Source: Bacteroidales bacterium (lineage in GTDB: Bacteria > Bacteroidota > Bacteroidia > Bacteroidales > Tenuifilaceae). From it: 6,390 bases of DNA. This document shows positions 1 through 6,350 of this stretch, one piece after another. Below the pieces are notes generated by a model that had not been told where the DNA came from, made no database searches, and saw nothing but the letters and a program-made list of their open reading frames with translations. A program made the translations under genes and the position numbers. Location of the stretch: assembly GCA_008933525.1 (NCBI GenBank), contig WBUV01000194.1, forward strand, positions 1-6,390, in the 5' to 3' direction. How positions within the stretch are numbered: position 1 is the stretch's first letter; every line of letters starts with the position of its first letter.

Positions 1-542
1 GTTTTAACAACCATATAACCGCCAAGGAGCATCAATTTATCGTGAAGTTCGCCAGCTGTTTCGTTTTCGCCAATTTCAACCTCAAGTTGGTCAATTATAT
101 TGCCTGTGTCAATTTCCTTGTCTAGGAGAAATGTTGTTAGTCCAGTTTTCTTCTCGCCATTAATTACGGCCCAGTTTATGGGCGCAGCACCTCTGTACTG
201 TGGCAGTAACGATGCGTGTAAGTTGAATGAGCCTAGTTTTGGTAAACTCCAGACAGTTTCGGGTAGCATCCTGAAAGCAACTACAACTGCTATGTCAGGG
301 TTCAACTCTTTGAGTTGATTAACAAACTCCTCGTTTCGGAGTTTTTCGGGTTGAAGAACCAATAATCCTTTCTCCTCGGCAAATTGTTTTACGGGCGACG
401 ATTGTACTTTCTGTCCACGTCCAACAGGCTTATCGGGAACAGTTACAACAGCAACCACATTATAGCCAGCATCAACTATTGCCTTTAATGGTTCAACGGC
501 AAAGTCTGGAGTACCCATATAAACTATTCGAGGCGAGATCAT
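1..542 (-). CDS. fmt: Methionyl-tRNA formyltransferase, N-terminal part (runs off the left edge)
   Basis: This enzyme transfers a formyl group from 10-formyltetrahydrofolate to the amino group of methionyl-initiator tRNA in the cytoplasm. Translating the minus strand from the ATG at 542 gives 180 open codons with no stop before the window edge; the family is usually about 310-320 residues, so roughly 55-60% is present. Seen in the protein: an early beta strand followed by MGTPDFAV (residues 9-16), the loop PDKPVGRGQ (36-44), and the formyltransferase active-site segment with Asn107, His109 and SLLPQYRGAAPI (111-122). The third catalytic residue, Asp145, lies in the DTG of residues 145-147. 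These match the Asn/His/Asp triad of the family. What is missing is the end of the catalytic domain and the C-terminal tRNA-binding domain. No Shine-Dalgarno site precedes the ATG, and I saw no clear promoter. It lies 128 bases downstream of ribBA on the same strand. The identification is firm. Confidence 0.97.
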   Translation of the reverse strand, partial: MISPRIVYMGTPDFAVEPLKAIVDAGYNVVAVVTVPDKPVGRGQKVQSSPVKQFAEEKGLLVLQPEKLRNEEFVNQLKELNPDIAVVVAFRMLPETVWSLPKLGSFNLHASLLPQYRGAAPINWAVINGEKKTGLTTFLLDKEIDTGNIIDQLEVEIGENETAGELHDKLMLLGGYMVVK

Positions 543-572
543 TGCGGGAGTTGAGTTGATTTAGTTATTATT

Positions 573-660
573 AGGTGATTAAGTAATTAAGAGAATAGGT
601 GAAAGACTAAATAAGTTGTTATCGACCTATTTTCTCATTCTCTTATTAACTTATTATCTA
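573..660. repeat. Converging 8-base-period arrays forming a long inverted repeat between ribBA and fmt
   Basis: On the plus strand, bases 573-620 divide into six consecutive degenerate octamers, for example AAGTAATT (581-588) and AAGAGAAT (589-596). On the minus strand, 660 down to 621 divides into five octamers of the same style, for example AAGTTAAT (652-645) and AAGAGAAT (644-637). The two arrays meet at 620/621. As an inverted repeat, 581-596 pairs with 637-652 at 14 of 16 positions. A 7-bp stem can also form between 594-600 and 625-631, sharing bases 594-596 with the first, so the hairpin would have a bulge on one side. It is AT-rich and is not followed by a T run in either direction, so it is not a canonical intrinsic terminator. 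It could still weaken read-through from ribBA into fmt or stabilise the ribBA mRNA end. The periodicity and pairing are seen directly; any function is inference. Confidence 0.7.
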
Positions 661-670
661 AAATATTGCT

Positions 671-1906
671 CTACTTTTGCTTGAAAAGATTGATGTGCCC
701 CATCTTTTCGTGCTTGGTTTTTAGGTAGAATTCGTTGAATGGATTTGGCGGAATAACCAAAGGTATATTTTCCGTGATTTTTATCCCGTAACCTTCAAGA
801 CCCTTCATTTTCTTTGGGTTGTTGGTTATTAGCCTCATGTTGCAAACGCCAACTTCGCGCAGAATACTTGCACCAACTCCATAATCGCGCTCATCGTCTT
901 GGAAGCCAAGTTCAATGTTTGCTTCAACGGTATCGCGGCCTTCTTCCTGTAGTTTGTAAGCATGAATCTTGTTGAAAAGACCTATTCCACGTCCTTCTTG
1001 GTTCAGGTAAACCAAAACTCCTTTACCAGCATTATCAATTAAACGCATAGCCTCGTGAAGTTGAGGGCCACAGTCGCAGCGGAACGATCCAAAAATATCG
1101 CCAGTTACACACGAGGAATGAACGCGTACTAGGATTGGTTCGTCCTTTTCCCATTCTCCTTTTATAAGAGCAACATGTTCTAATCCGTTCGATTTTTGGC
1201 GGAATGGAATTAACTTGAAATCGCCAAATTCAGTTGGTAGCGATACTTGCACACCTTTTTCAATAATACTTTCGGAGCGAAGTAGATATGCGATTAAGTC
1301 TTTTATCGAAATAATTTTTAGGTTGAATTTTTCGGCAATAACCAAAAGTTGAGGTAAACGAGCCATAGTGCCATCGTCGTTCATAATCTCAACTAAAACT
1401 GCGCCGGGAGTAAGCCCTGCCAAGCGAGTCAGGTCAACTCCAGCTTCGGTGTGCCCTGGCCGACGAAGTACCCCTTTGTCTTTAGCTCTTAAAGGGAAAA
1501 TATGTCCGGGTCGCGCTAAATCCTCTGGTTTGGTTTTTTTATCAACTAGAGCTTTTATTGTTTTTGCTCTATCGGATGCCGAAATTCCTGTTGTGCATCC
1601 ATGTCCAAGTAAATCAACAGAAACGGTAAAGGCTGTATGGTGTAACGCGGTATTTTTGCCAACCATCAACTCAAGCTCTAATTCATCGCAACGTTTTTCG
1701 GGTAACGATGTACAAATCAATCCACGTCCATGAATTGCCATAAAGTTGATTATTTCTGGAGTAATTCGATCCGCAGCGGCAATAAAGTCACCTTCGTTCT
1801 CTCTGTCTTCGTCGTCAACAACTATAATTACCCTACCATTTTGGAGTTCAACTAAAGCCTCGTCGATGGTATTTAGTTTTATAGGCTTGTTATTATCTAT
1901 GCTCAT
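671..1906 (-). CDS. ribBA: Bifunctional 3,4-dihydroxy-2-butanone-4-phosphate synthase / GTP cyclohydrolase II (RibBA)
   Basis: This cytoplasmic enzyme feeds both branches of riboflavin synthesis: the N-terminal half converts ribulose 5-phosphate to 3,4-dihydroxy-2-butanone 4-phosphate, and the C-terminal half opens GTP to the pyrimidine precursor. With the ATG at 1906 it has 411 residues, normal for the fusion. RibB domain (about 10-210): [10 protein letters not shown] at 31-40 with the acidic metal/catalytic residues, TTGISASDR at 105-113, [10 protein letters not shown] at 132-141, HTEA at 152-155. RibA domain (about 218-411): zinc ligands Cys266, Cys277 and Cys279, QEGRGIGL at 303-310, Tyr317, the DERD segment at 338-341, and TNNPKK at 361-366. 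Both halves look catalytically intact. An upstream in-frame TTG at 1975 would add 23 residues unlike the family, so I prefer 1906: it has an A-rich leader and lies about 30 bases below a candidate promoter. No FMN riboswitch is visible in the 75-base gap upstream. Confidence 0.97.
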   Translation of the reverse strand: MSIDNNKPIKLNTIDEALVELQNGRVIIVVDDEDRENEGDFIAAADRITPEIINFMAIHGRGLICTSLPEKRCDELELELMVGKNTALHHTAFTVSVDLLGHGCTTGISASDRAKTIKALVDKKTKPEDLARPGHIFPLRAKDKGVLRRPGHTEAGVDLTRLAGLTPGAVLVEIMNDDGTMARLPQLLVIAEKFNLKIISIKDLIAYLLRSESIIEKGVQVSLPTEFGDFKLIPFRQKSNGLEHVALIKGEWEKDEPILVRVHSSCVTGDIFGSFRCDCGPQLHEAMRLIDNAGKGVLVYLNQEGRGIGLFNKIHAYKLQEEGRDTVEANIELGFQDDERDYGVGASILREVGVCNMRLITNNPKKMKGLEGYGIKITENIPLVIPPNPFNEFYLKTKHEKMGHINLFKQK

Positions 1907-1940
1907 GGTTTTTTTGTGAATTGCTTGTGATAATTTTCTG

Positions 1941-1948
1941 CAAAAATA
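1941..1948 (-). promoter_or_regulatory. Candidate -7 promoter element for ribBA
   Basis: Read on the minus strand this is TATTTTTG, a full match to the Bacteroidota -7 consensus TAnnTTTG. Transcription would begin near 1935, giving a leader of about 30 bases before the ATG at 1906. The -33 side is weak: the nearest TTG lies about 24 bases upstream, beyond the usual spacing of about 19-21. The site falls in the gap between the upstream glycosyltransferase stop and ribBA, where an independent promoter for a housekeeping gene is plausible. An 8-base degenerate motif in AT-rich DNA can arise by chance. Confidence 0.4.
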
Positions 1949-1981
1949 GCTTATTGAATTGATATTTTCCCCCAACTTTTA

Positions 1982-3157
1982 TCATGTTTCCCTTTTTGCT
2001 TTCTCCCATTTATGGTTATGCCTATTTGTAATATAGCGGAGTAGGCCTTTGTATTCCGATATTTGTGTAGATATAAAATAGTATGGGAGGAAGAAAATAT
2101 GGTTACTTATCCGAAAATTTTTAAGAACAATACCAGCGAAAGCCATTCCGTAAATAATAACCGAAACCAAAAGAGTAAAAATGTAAACTTTATTATCAAC
2201 ACTAAGCACAATAATTATATTGATAATGGGAAGTAGAAGTATAGCAAAAGGAACAACTAACCATCGTAAAACTTTGTGCGATAAATATTTGAATGTTAAT
2301 GTAGGTTTTATGAAGGGATTAAGCAACTCTGTTTTAGTAAAAAGGGTTTGAAATCCACCCGATGCAATTCTAATTTTTCGTTTTTGTTCCTCGTCAAAGT
2401 TTAATGATCCATACTCGCTGGCTATGGCTTTGTCGGCATATTTTACTGTAAAGCCGCTTAGGGCTATTTGTGTTGATACTTCAAAGTCGTCCAGAATAGT
2501 GTTTGCGGGGATTTTCTTAAACAATGCGGTTTTAATAGCGTACAGTTCACCTGCGGCGCTTAATGTCGATCCTGTTTCAGATTCAAGTTTCTTGATAAAC
2601 GATTCATACTTCCAGTAAATTCCTTCGCCTGTAGAACTTGCGGCACTATTTTGTTGAATAAGTATTTGTTTCTCACCGGCAACGCATCCTACGTTATGGT
2701 TTTGGAACGGCTTAACTAATTCGATAAGTGCATTAGGTGTTAGCAAGGTATTAGCATCCGAGAAAACTGTGATTGGAGTTTCAACATGCTCCATGGCATG
2801 GTTTATCGCCATGGCTTTTCCTAGTCTTTCGGCAAAATGTAATACTTTAATGTTCGAGTAACTTGCGAGTAATTCGGGGGTACCATCGGTGGAACCATCG
2901 GTTACCCAAATTTGCTTTATTTTGTTCTGCGGATAGTTTAACGACAGTATATTTTGGATTTTTTGATCCACAAAACTCTTTTCGTTGTATGCTGCAATAG
3001 CAATTGTTACATCAGGTAATTCGATGGTTTCGGGGCTTAAGCGTTTGCGGTGGATTAGTTTTTTTATAAAAGACAAAAAAAAGAGTAGCAGCGGGTAGCC
3101 TATATAGCAGTAAATAATTAGCGACAGTAAAATCCAGAATATAAAAATTGAAACCAT
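1982..3157 (-). CDS. Membrane-anchored family 2 glycosyltransferase
   Basis: This is a GT-A fold sugar transferase of the cellulose/poly-N-acetylglucosamine synthase-like type, acting at the cytoplasmic face of the inner membrane on a nucleotide-sugar donor. The 391 residues show an N-terminal membrane segment (about 4-31), then the catalytic domain: VTIAIAAYNE at 50-59, TDGSTDGT at 86-93, FSDANT at 132-137 in the DXD position, an acceptor-side DDFE at 223-226 in place of the usual ED/TED motif, and QKRKIR at 258-263 near the position of the Q/RxxRW motif. Hydrophobic segments follow at about 299-319 and 324-345, with a weaker one near 353-368. Partial conservation of the last motif leaves open whether it adds one sugar or polymerises. 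Its ATG shares one base with the stop of the upstream glycosyltransferase (TAATG), so the two are probably translated together. Acceptor, sugar and product cannot be read from the sequence; a surface glycan or lipopolysaccharide role is inferred from context. Confidence 0.9.
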   Translation of the reverse strand: MVSIFIFWILLSLIIYCYIGYPLLLFFLSFIKKLIHRKRLSPETIELPDVTIAIAAYNEKSFVDQKIQNILSLNYPQNKIKQIWVTDGSTDGTPELLASYSNIKVLHFAERLGKAMAINHAMEHVETPITVFSDANTLLTPNALIELVKPFQNHNVGCVAGEKQILIQQNSAASSTGEGIYWKYESFIKKLESETGSTLSAAGELYAIKTALFKKIPANTILDDFEVSTQIALSGFTVKYADKAIASEYGSLNFDEEQKRKIRIASGGFQTLFTKTELLNPFIKPTLTFKYLSHKVLRWLVVPFAILLLPIINIIIVLSVDNKVYIFTLLVSVIIYGMAFAGIVLKNFRISNHIFFLPYYFISTQISEYKGLLRYITNRHNHKWEKAKRET

Positions 3158-3159
3158 TA
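3155..3159 (-). other. TAATG stop-start overlap between the two glycosyltransferase genes
   Basis: On the minus strand the TAA stop of the upstream glycosyltransferase (3159-3157) shares its last A with the ATG of the next gene (3157-3155). Such one-base overlaps usually reflect translational coupling by a re-initiating ribosome. This is the strongest direct evidence in the window that these two genes form a co-expressed pair. Confidence 0.85.
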
Positions 3160-4362
3160 TCCGAGGTTTTTGTAAAACTCAGTTAGTTTTATTGCTAAGT
3201 TTTTGGCATCGTAGTGTTCGGTGGCAAATTCTTGAGCATTTAATGCAATTCTATTGGTAATTTCCTCGGAATTAATGAGATTACATACCGATATGGCAAA
3301 AACTTCTGGAGAATCGGCAATAAGTAAATGCTCGTTATGGGTTGCATCTATGCCTTTAACTGCAATACTAGTGGCCACGATGGCTCTGTTAAGGAACATT
3401 CCTTCAATAATTTTCACCCTAATGCCGCTACCCGATAGTAATGGTACTATCATTATTTTGCATTTGCTGAGGAATTCAGCCGAATCGGCTACTTGTCCAT
3501 GGAAAATTATATTTCTTTCTACCATTAAACGTTCGGCCAGCTCCTCGGAGGCGTTTCGACCAGCAATATGGAATTCTATATTTGGAATTTCGGATTGAAT
3601 TCTGGGCCATACCCAGTCTATAAACCAGAACAAGCCCTCTGTATTAGGTAGCCAGTCTAGTGCCCCAATGTAGCAGATATTAGGGCATTCTTGGGGTTCA
3701 ATCTCGTATTTCTTTTTATTTGGGAAGTAACCGGCAGGAATACAAATTGATGGTTTGTTAAAATCGTTGTTCCTGAACCACTCCAGGTCAGGATTGCTTA
3801 TGGCAATAAGCGCATCAACTTTTTTGTAGATCTTCTTTTCAACAGTGGCTAGCCTTTTAGCGAGAATTCTGAAATACAACTTTTTAAATTTGTTCTCCTC
3901 GTCGCGGGCCAAGTTACCCCAGATATGGTGCTCAACATTGTGTGCTCGCAACACAACAGGCCCATTAAAAACTTTTCGAATGGAGTTTATGTAGGGTGTA
4001 AGGTAAAGTCCTTCGAGTTGTATTAGATCGAATTCTTTTTCCTGAATCGATCTGCGAAGAAGTTTTTTGAAGTTTGAATTGATGTATCGTACAATATTAT
4101 AAGGTTGTCGGCTTAAAAAAATGTTAAGTACATTCCTTATAATGCTATTCGAAAGGCTAATGTGGTGGATTTGAAAGTTGATTAAGGCATGAATTTCTGG
4201 AGGTATTCGTTCTATTGAGCCCGGATGCTTGGGTGTGCTTAAAGTGATAACAGAAACCTGATTTCCGGCCTTTGCTAATCCTAAGCACATATTCAGTGTT
4301 GCCAGAGCACCTCCATCAATTGGAGGGTATGGAGGTTTATGTGCAACAACAAGTATTTTCAT
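3157..4362 (-). CDS. GT-B fold glycosyltransferase (GT4/group 1-like)
   Basis: This is a soluble cytoplasmic sugar transferase of 401 residues with two Rossmann-like domains and no membrane segment. The N-terminal acceptor domain (about 1-200) opens with MKILVVAHKPPYP and a GG turn (17-18) followed by a helix, as in other GT4 enzymes, and carries RAHNVEHHIW in its second half. The C-terminal donor domain begins near ICYIGALDWLPNTEG and contains IMIVPLLSGSG followed by IRVKIIEGM. Glu320 in that segment corresponds to the second glutamate of the family's E-x7-E nucleotide-sugar motif; the first glutamate is replaced by the GSG turn, which is common in the branch resembling PEP-CTERM/exosortase-associated sugar transferases. 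It starts 53 bases downstream of the permease stop and overlaps the next glycosyltransferase by one base. That 53-base gap shows neither a strong hairpin nor a convincing promoter, so co-transcription with the permease is likely. Sugar and acceptor are unknown. Confidence 0.9.
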   Translation of the reverse strand: MKILVVAHKPPYPPIDGGALATLNMCLGLAKAGNQVSVITLSTPKHPGSIERIPPEIHALINFQIHHISLSNSIIRNVLNIFLSRQPYNIVRYINSNFKKLLRRSIQEKEFDLIQLEGLYLTPYINSIRKVFNGPVVLRAHNVEHHIWGNLARDEENKFKKLYFRILAKRLATVEKKIYKKVDALIAISNPDLEWFRNNDFNKPSICIPAGYFPNKKKYEIEPQECPNICYIGALDWLPNTEGLFWFIDWVWPRIQSEIPNIEFHIAGRNASEELAERLMVERNIIFHGQVADSAEFLSKCKIMIVPLLSGSGIRVKIIEGMFLNRAIVATSIAVKGIDATHNEHLLIADSPEVFAISVCNLINSEEITNRIALNAQEFATEHYDAKNLAIKLTEFYKNLG

Positions 4363-4415
4363 GAATTATTCCACAATTTATTAAAACAAGGGTTAAGATA
4401 AGGTGAATATTTTAT

Positions 4416-5876
4416 TTATTGACCCTTTTTCTTTAGTTTCGATTTAAGTGAAATAAGTTTTTTGGCTGCTTCTATGTAAAAGTCGGCGTTCATAATTGCA
4501 GAGTCGTTTGTGGCTTTATACGAAAGGAATATTCCTAACGGTAAAAGGATGAACGACGATACCCACATTCCCATAGCAGGGTCCCACATCAGCTCGCGGG
4601 CAAATTTCTCTCCCGAAATGGTTATGATGTAATAAACAATAAAGAACAGAACCGAAATAACGACTGGCATTCCAAGTCCTCCTTTACGAATTATAGCGCC
4701 TAGTGGAGCTCCAATAAAGAAGAATACAAAGCAAGCAAAGGAGAGGGTGAATTTTCTGTTCCATTCAATCTGGTGTCGTGCAATGTACTTTTTCTTATGG
4801 AAAAACTCCTCCTTGGTCGATGTTATGTAACTTTTCGACGATCGGGCGTAATCCAACGCTCGCTGCACGGCAATTTGCTGTTGACTTTTTGGTAGTGCAG
4901 TGTAAAGTGAGTCGATATTTATTTTATAGGTAGGCTCAACGGGTGTGTTGCGAATATACCAGTTAGGGTTTCGCATTAAGCTGTTCTTCGAAATGTTCGT
5001 TGAGAATGCTTGCGACTGTATGTCGAGTGCAGCGGATAACGAGTCCTTTGTTGCGCTAAGTTGCGAAAGGTTAAGCACTTGGTAGCTATCCTTGAAAAAA
5101 CTCTCGTCGGCGCGTTGCAATCCAAAACCCCTTAGTTCGAAAACGATAACCTGTTTTTCGAATTTTTGTTTCTGGGCAGGTAATTTACCCGTTGTAGTTT
5201 TCCGAGATCCTTTGCTCTCCGCTACTTCCTTATAGGTGTAACCACTAAAGAGTGTTGCTACCATAAACTTCTGGTCCGATGTGGGTTTCATATAGCCGGA
5301 GTCGGCATAGGTTACAGAGTTATTTCCTACATCGGTGCTGTGGTCGTATATCAACACCCGTTTCAGAAGGCTGGTTTTTGGATCTTTGTCGGCAACTTTA
5401 ATGCTGTAGCCCTCAATCAAATTTGTGAATACACCCTCTTTAATTATAAGTTCTGGTTTTTGTTGCTTTACGGAGTAGAGCAGAGTCGATATTTTTAAAT
5501 TGGTATAGGGCAAAATGTTGTTCGAGAAGAAAAATGCTCCAACACTAATGAATATGGTAACAAATATTAGGGGAACCATAATTCTGGGAAGCGATATTCC
5601 TGCCGATTTCATGGCCAGTAGCTCGTTGTTTTCGCCTAGGTTTCCAAGGGTCATAAGCGAAGCAAGCAGCGTTGCTAATGGAAGAGCCATTGGGACAAGT
5701 CCTGCCGATGCGTAAATCAGGAGTTCAACAATAACATTCCATTCAAGTCCTTTACCTACTAAATCGTCGATGTACTTCCACAGGAACTGCATTAGAAGTA
5801 TAAACATGGCAATGAAAAAGGTCATTACCAGCGGGCCTAGGTAGGATTTTAATACAAATCGATGAAGTGTTTTCAC
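4416..5876 (-). CDS. LptF/LptG-family lipopolysaccharide export permease
   Basis: Permeases of this family pair with each other and with the ATPase LptB to pull lipopolysaccharide out of the inner membrane and pass it to the periplasmic bridge. The 486 residues show the expected layout: membrane segments at about 15-33, 50-78 and 99-121, a periplasmic beta-jellyroll region, then segments at about 376-396, 403-421 and 438-453, and a basic C-terminal tail. Between segments two and three lies GENNELLAMKSAGIS (81-95), the cytoplasmic coupling helix that contacts the ATPase. It is about 120 residues longer than E. coli LptF (366); the extra length includes a Ser/Gln-rich, probably helical stretch at about 274-366. 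The start is GTG at 5876; no in-frame ATG occurs before residue 18, inside the first membrane segment, and the family needs this N-terminus. Sequence alone does not decide between LptF and LptG. Neighbouring glycosyltransferases fit an envelope role. Confidence 0.93.
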   Translation of the reverse strand: MKTLHRFVLKSYLGPLVMTFFIAMFILLMQFLWKYIDDLVGKGLEWNVIVELLIYASAGLVPMALPLATLLASLMTLGNLGENNELLAMKSAGISLPRIMVPLIFVTIFISVGAFFFSNNILPYTNLKISTLLYSVKQQKPELIIKEGVFTNLIEGYSIKVADKDPKTSLLKRVLIYDHSTDVGNNSVTYADSGYMKPTSDQKFMVATLFSGYTYKEVAESKGSRKTTTGKLPAQKQKFEKQVIVFELRGFGLQRADESFFKDSYQVLNLSQLSATKDSLSAALDIQSQAFSTNISKNSLMRNPNWYIRNTPVEPTYKINIDSLYTALPKSQQQIAVQRALDYARSSKSYITSTKEEFFHKKKYIARHQIEWNRKFTLSFACFVFFFIGAPLGAIIRKGGLGMPVVISVLFFIVYYIITISGEKFARELMWDPAMGMWVSSFILLPLGIFLSYKATNDSAIMNADFYIEAAKKLISLKSKLKKKGQ

Positions 5877-5888
5877 GAAATCAAATTA

Positions 5889-5928
5889 ATTGGAAAAATA
5901 CATAGGCAAATGTAATGGTTTTTCCAAT
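5889..5928. repeat. Perfect 10-bp inverted repeat in front of the permease gene
   Basis: The arm ATTGGAAAAA at 5889-5898 is exactly repeated, inverted, at 5919-5928, with a 20-base spacer (5899-5918). The spacer contains the candidate -7 element at 5907-5914. As RNA from the START-domain gene it would form a weak, AT-rich stem without a following T run, so a terminator is unlikely. As DNA it could be an operator for a dimeric regulator. The repeat is seen directly; function is inference. Confidence 0.55.
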
Positions 5929-5936
5929 AAGTGAAA
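5907..5936 (-). promoter_or_regulatory. Candidate Bacteroidota-type promoter for the permease gene
   Basis: Minus-strand TACATTTG (5914-5907) matches the -7 consensus TAnnTTTG exactly. Eighteen bases upstream is TTTC (5936-5933), one base off the -33 TTTG. The GTG start at 5876 lies 30 bases below the -7 element, giving a leader of roughly 24 bases. The gap of 77 bases to the upstream START-domain gene leaves room for a separate promoter. The -7 match is good; the -33 match is weak. Confidence 0.5.
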
Positions 5937-5954
5937 GCCGATTTGGCACAAAGG

Positions 5955-6350
5955 TTAAGCTCCGATAACTCTTTTTAACTCGCTAATTTGATGATTCCAC
6001 AGCGAGATGGTTTCCTCGGCGTCGTCCTCATTATCAATTTCCTCGGTAACTATGAGAGAAAGCTCACCTGTTATATCATCCTTTAAAAGTTTAAAGGTGA
6101 AGTGGGTTGAGTCATCAGAATCTATCCAGCGAAATTTGACGAATTTATTTTCCTTGCGCTCTATTAACTCTGCTTCACGGGTTGTATCGTCCCAAATAAA
6201 TGTAAAGACATTTCCACGAAGGTTTACATCGTCGGCGAACCATTCCGATAAGCCGTGAGGGGTACATAACCGCTGGAAAATAATGTTGGCAGATGAATTC
6301 ACCGTGTATTCCAGCTCAACTTTGTTCGCTACTTTTACATCTACGTTCAT
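5955..6350 (-). CDS. START-like (SRPBCC-fold) domain protein
   Basis: This is a small, acidic, soluble protein of 131 residues with no signal peptide or membrane segment, so probably cytoplasmic. It reads as a single helix-grip domain of the SRPBCC/AHSA1-like class: an opening beta strand (about 10-18), a short helix leading into GLSEWFADDV (33-42), a run of strands including FTFIWDD (49-55) and FVKFRWIDSDD, an acidic linker near 103-116, and a C-terminal amphipathic helix (about 114-130, containing LWNHQISELKRVIG). I recognise this as a type widespread in Bacteroidota, often annotated only as START-like domain protein; no reaction is known to me. Members of the broader fold bind hydrophobic ligands or assist chaperones. 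It precedes the permease gene on the same strand, so a role in lipid or envelope biology is possible but unproven. The ATG at 6350 has an A/T-rich leader without a Shine-Dalgarno site; its promoter would lie within or beyond the last 40 bases. Confidence 0.85.
   Translation of the reverse strand: MNVDVKVANKVELEYTVNSSANIIFQRLCTPHGLSEWFADDVNLRGNVFTFIWDDTTREAELIERKENKFVKFRWIDSDDSTHFTFKLLKDDITGELSLIVTEEIDNEDDAEETISLWNHQISELKRVIGA

Noticed and set aside
100..318. Plus-strand open frame
   Set aside because: It is antisense to fmt, whose active-site motifs lie on the other strand; the protein has no recognisable features.
991..1001. Asn302 in the [11 protein letters not shown] segment of RibA, where E. 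coli has Arg
   Set aside because: This substitution is, as far as I recall, normal in Bacteroidota RibBA, and the zinc ligands and DERD segment are intact.
1368..1733. Plus-strand open frame of 121 codons
   Set aside because: It is a shadow of the RibB domain of ribBA on the opposite strand.
1907..1975. N-terminal extension of ribBA from a TTG at 1975
   Set aside because: The 23 added residues do not resemble the RibB N-terminus, the codon is TTG, and the region contains a candidate promoter. The ATG at 1906 gives the usual protein length.
1893..1985. A 30-codon minus-strand reading frame whose ATG overlaps the glycosyltransferase stop and which ends at the ribBA start region
   Set aside because: It is short, lysine/asparagine-rich as expected for AT-rich spacer, and has no recognisable motif. 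Nothing supports a leader peptide.
2791..2815. Two nearby CCATGG palindromes
   Set aside because: They fall inside conserved glycosyltransferase codons (GKAMAINHAMEH region) and are readily explained as coding sequence.
2880..2906. Direct repeat of ACCGATGGT with flanking GGTAACC/GGTACC symmetry
   Set aside because: It encodes the repeated TDGSTDGT motif of the family 2 glycosyltransferase, so the repetition follows from the protein sequence.
3254..3598. Plus-strand open frame of 114 codons
   Set aside because: It is antisense to the donor domain of the GT-B glycosyltransferase and shows no domain of its own.
4363..4415. Possible promoter or terminator between the permease and the GT-B gene
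   Set aside because: Only a partial -7-like TAAATTG and no stable hairpin were seen; the evidence is too weak to call.
5515..5715. Plus-strand open frame of 66 codons
   Set aside because: It is antisense to the first membrane segments of the permease.
6007..6258. Plus-strand open frame of 83 codons
   Set aside because: It is antisense to the START-like protein; the Ser-rich product is typical of a shadow frame.
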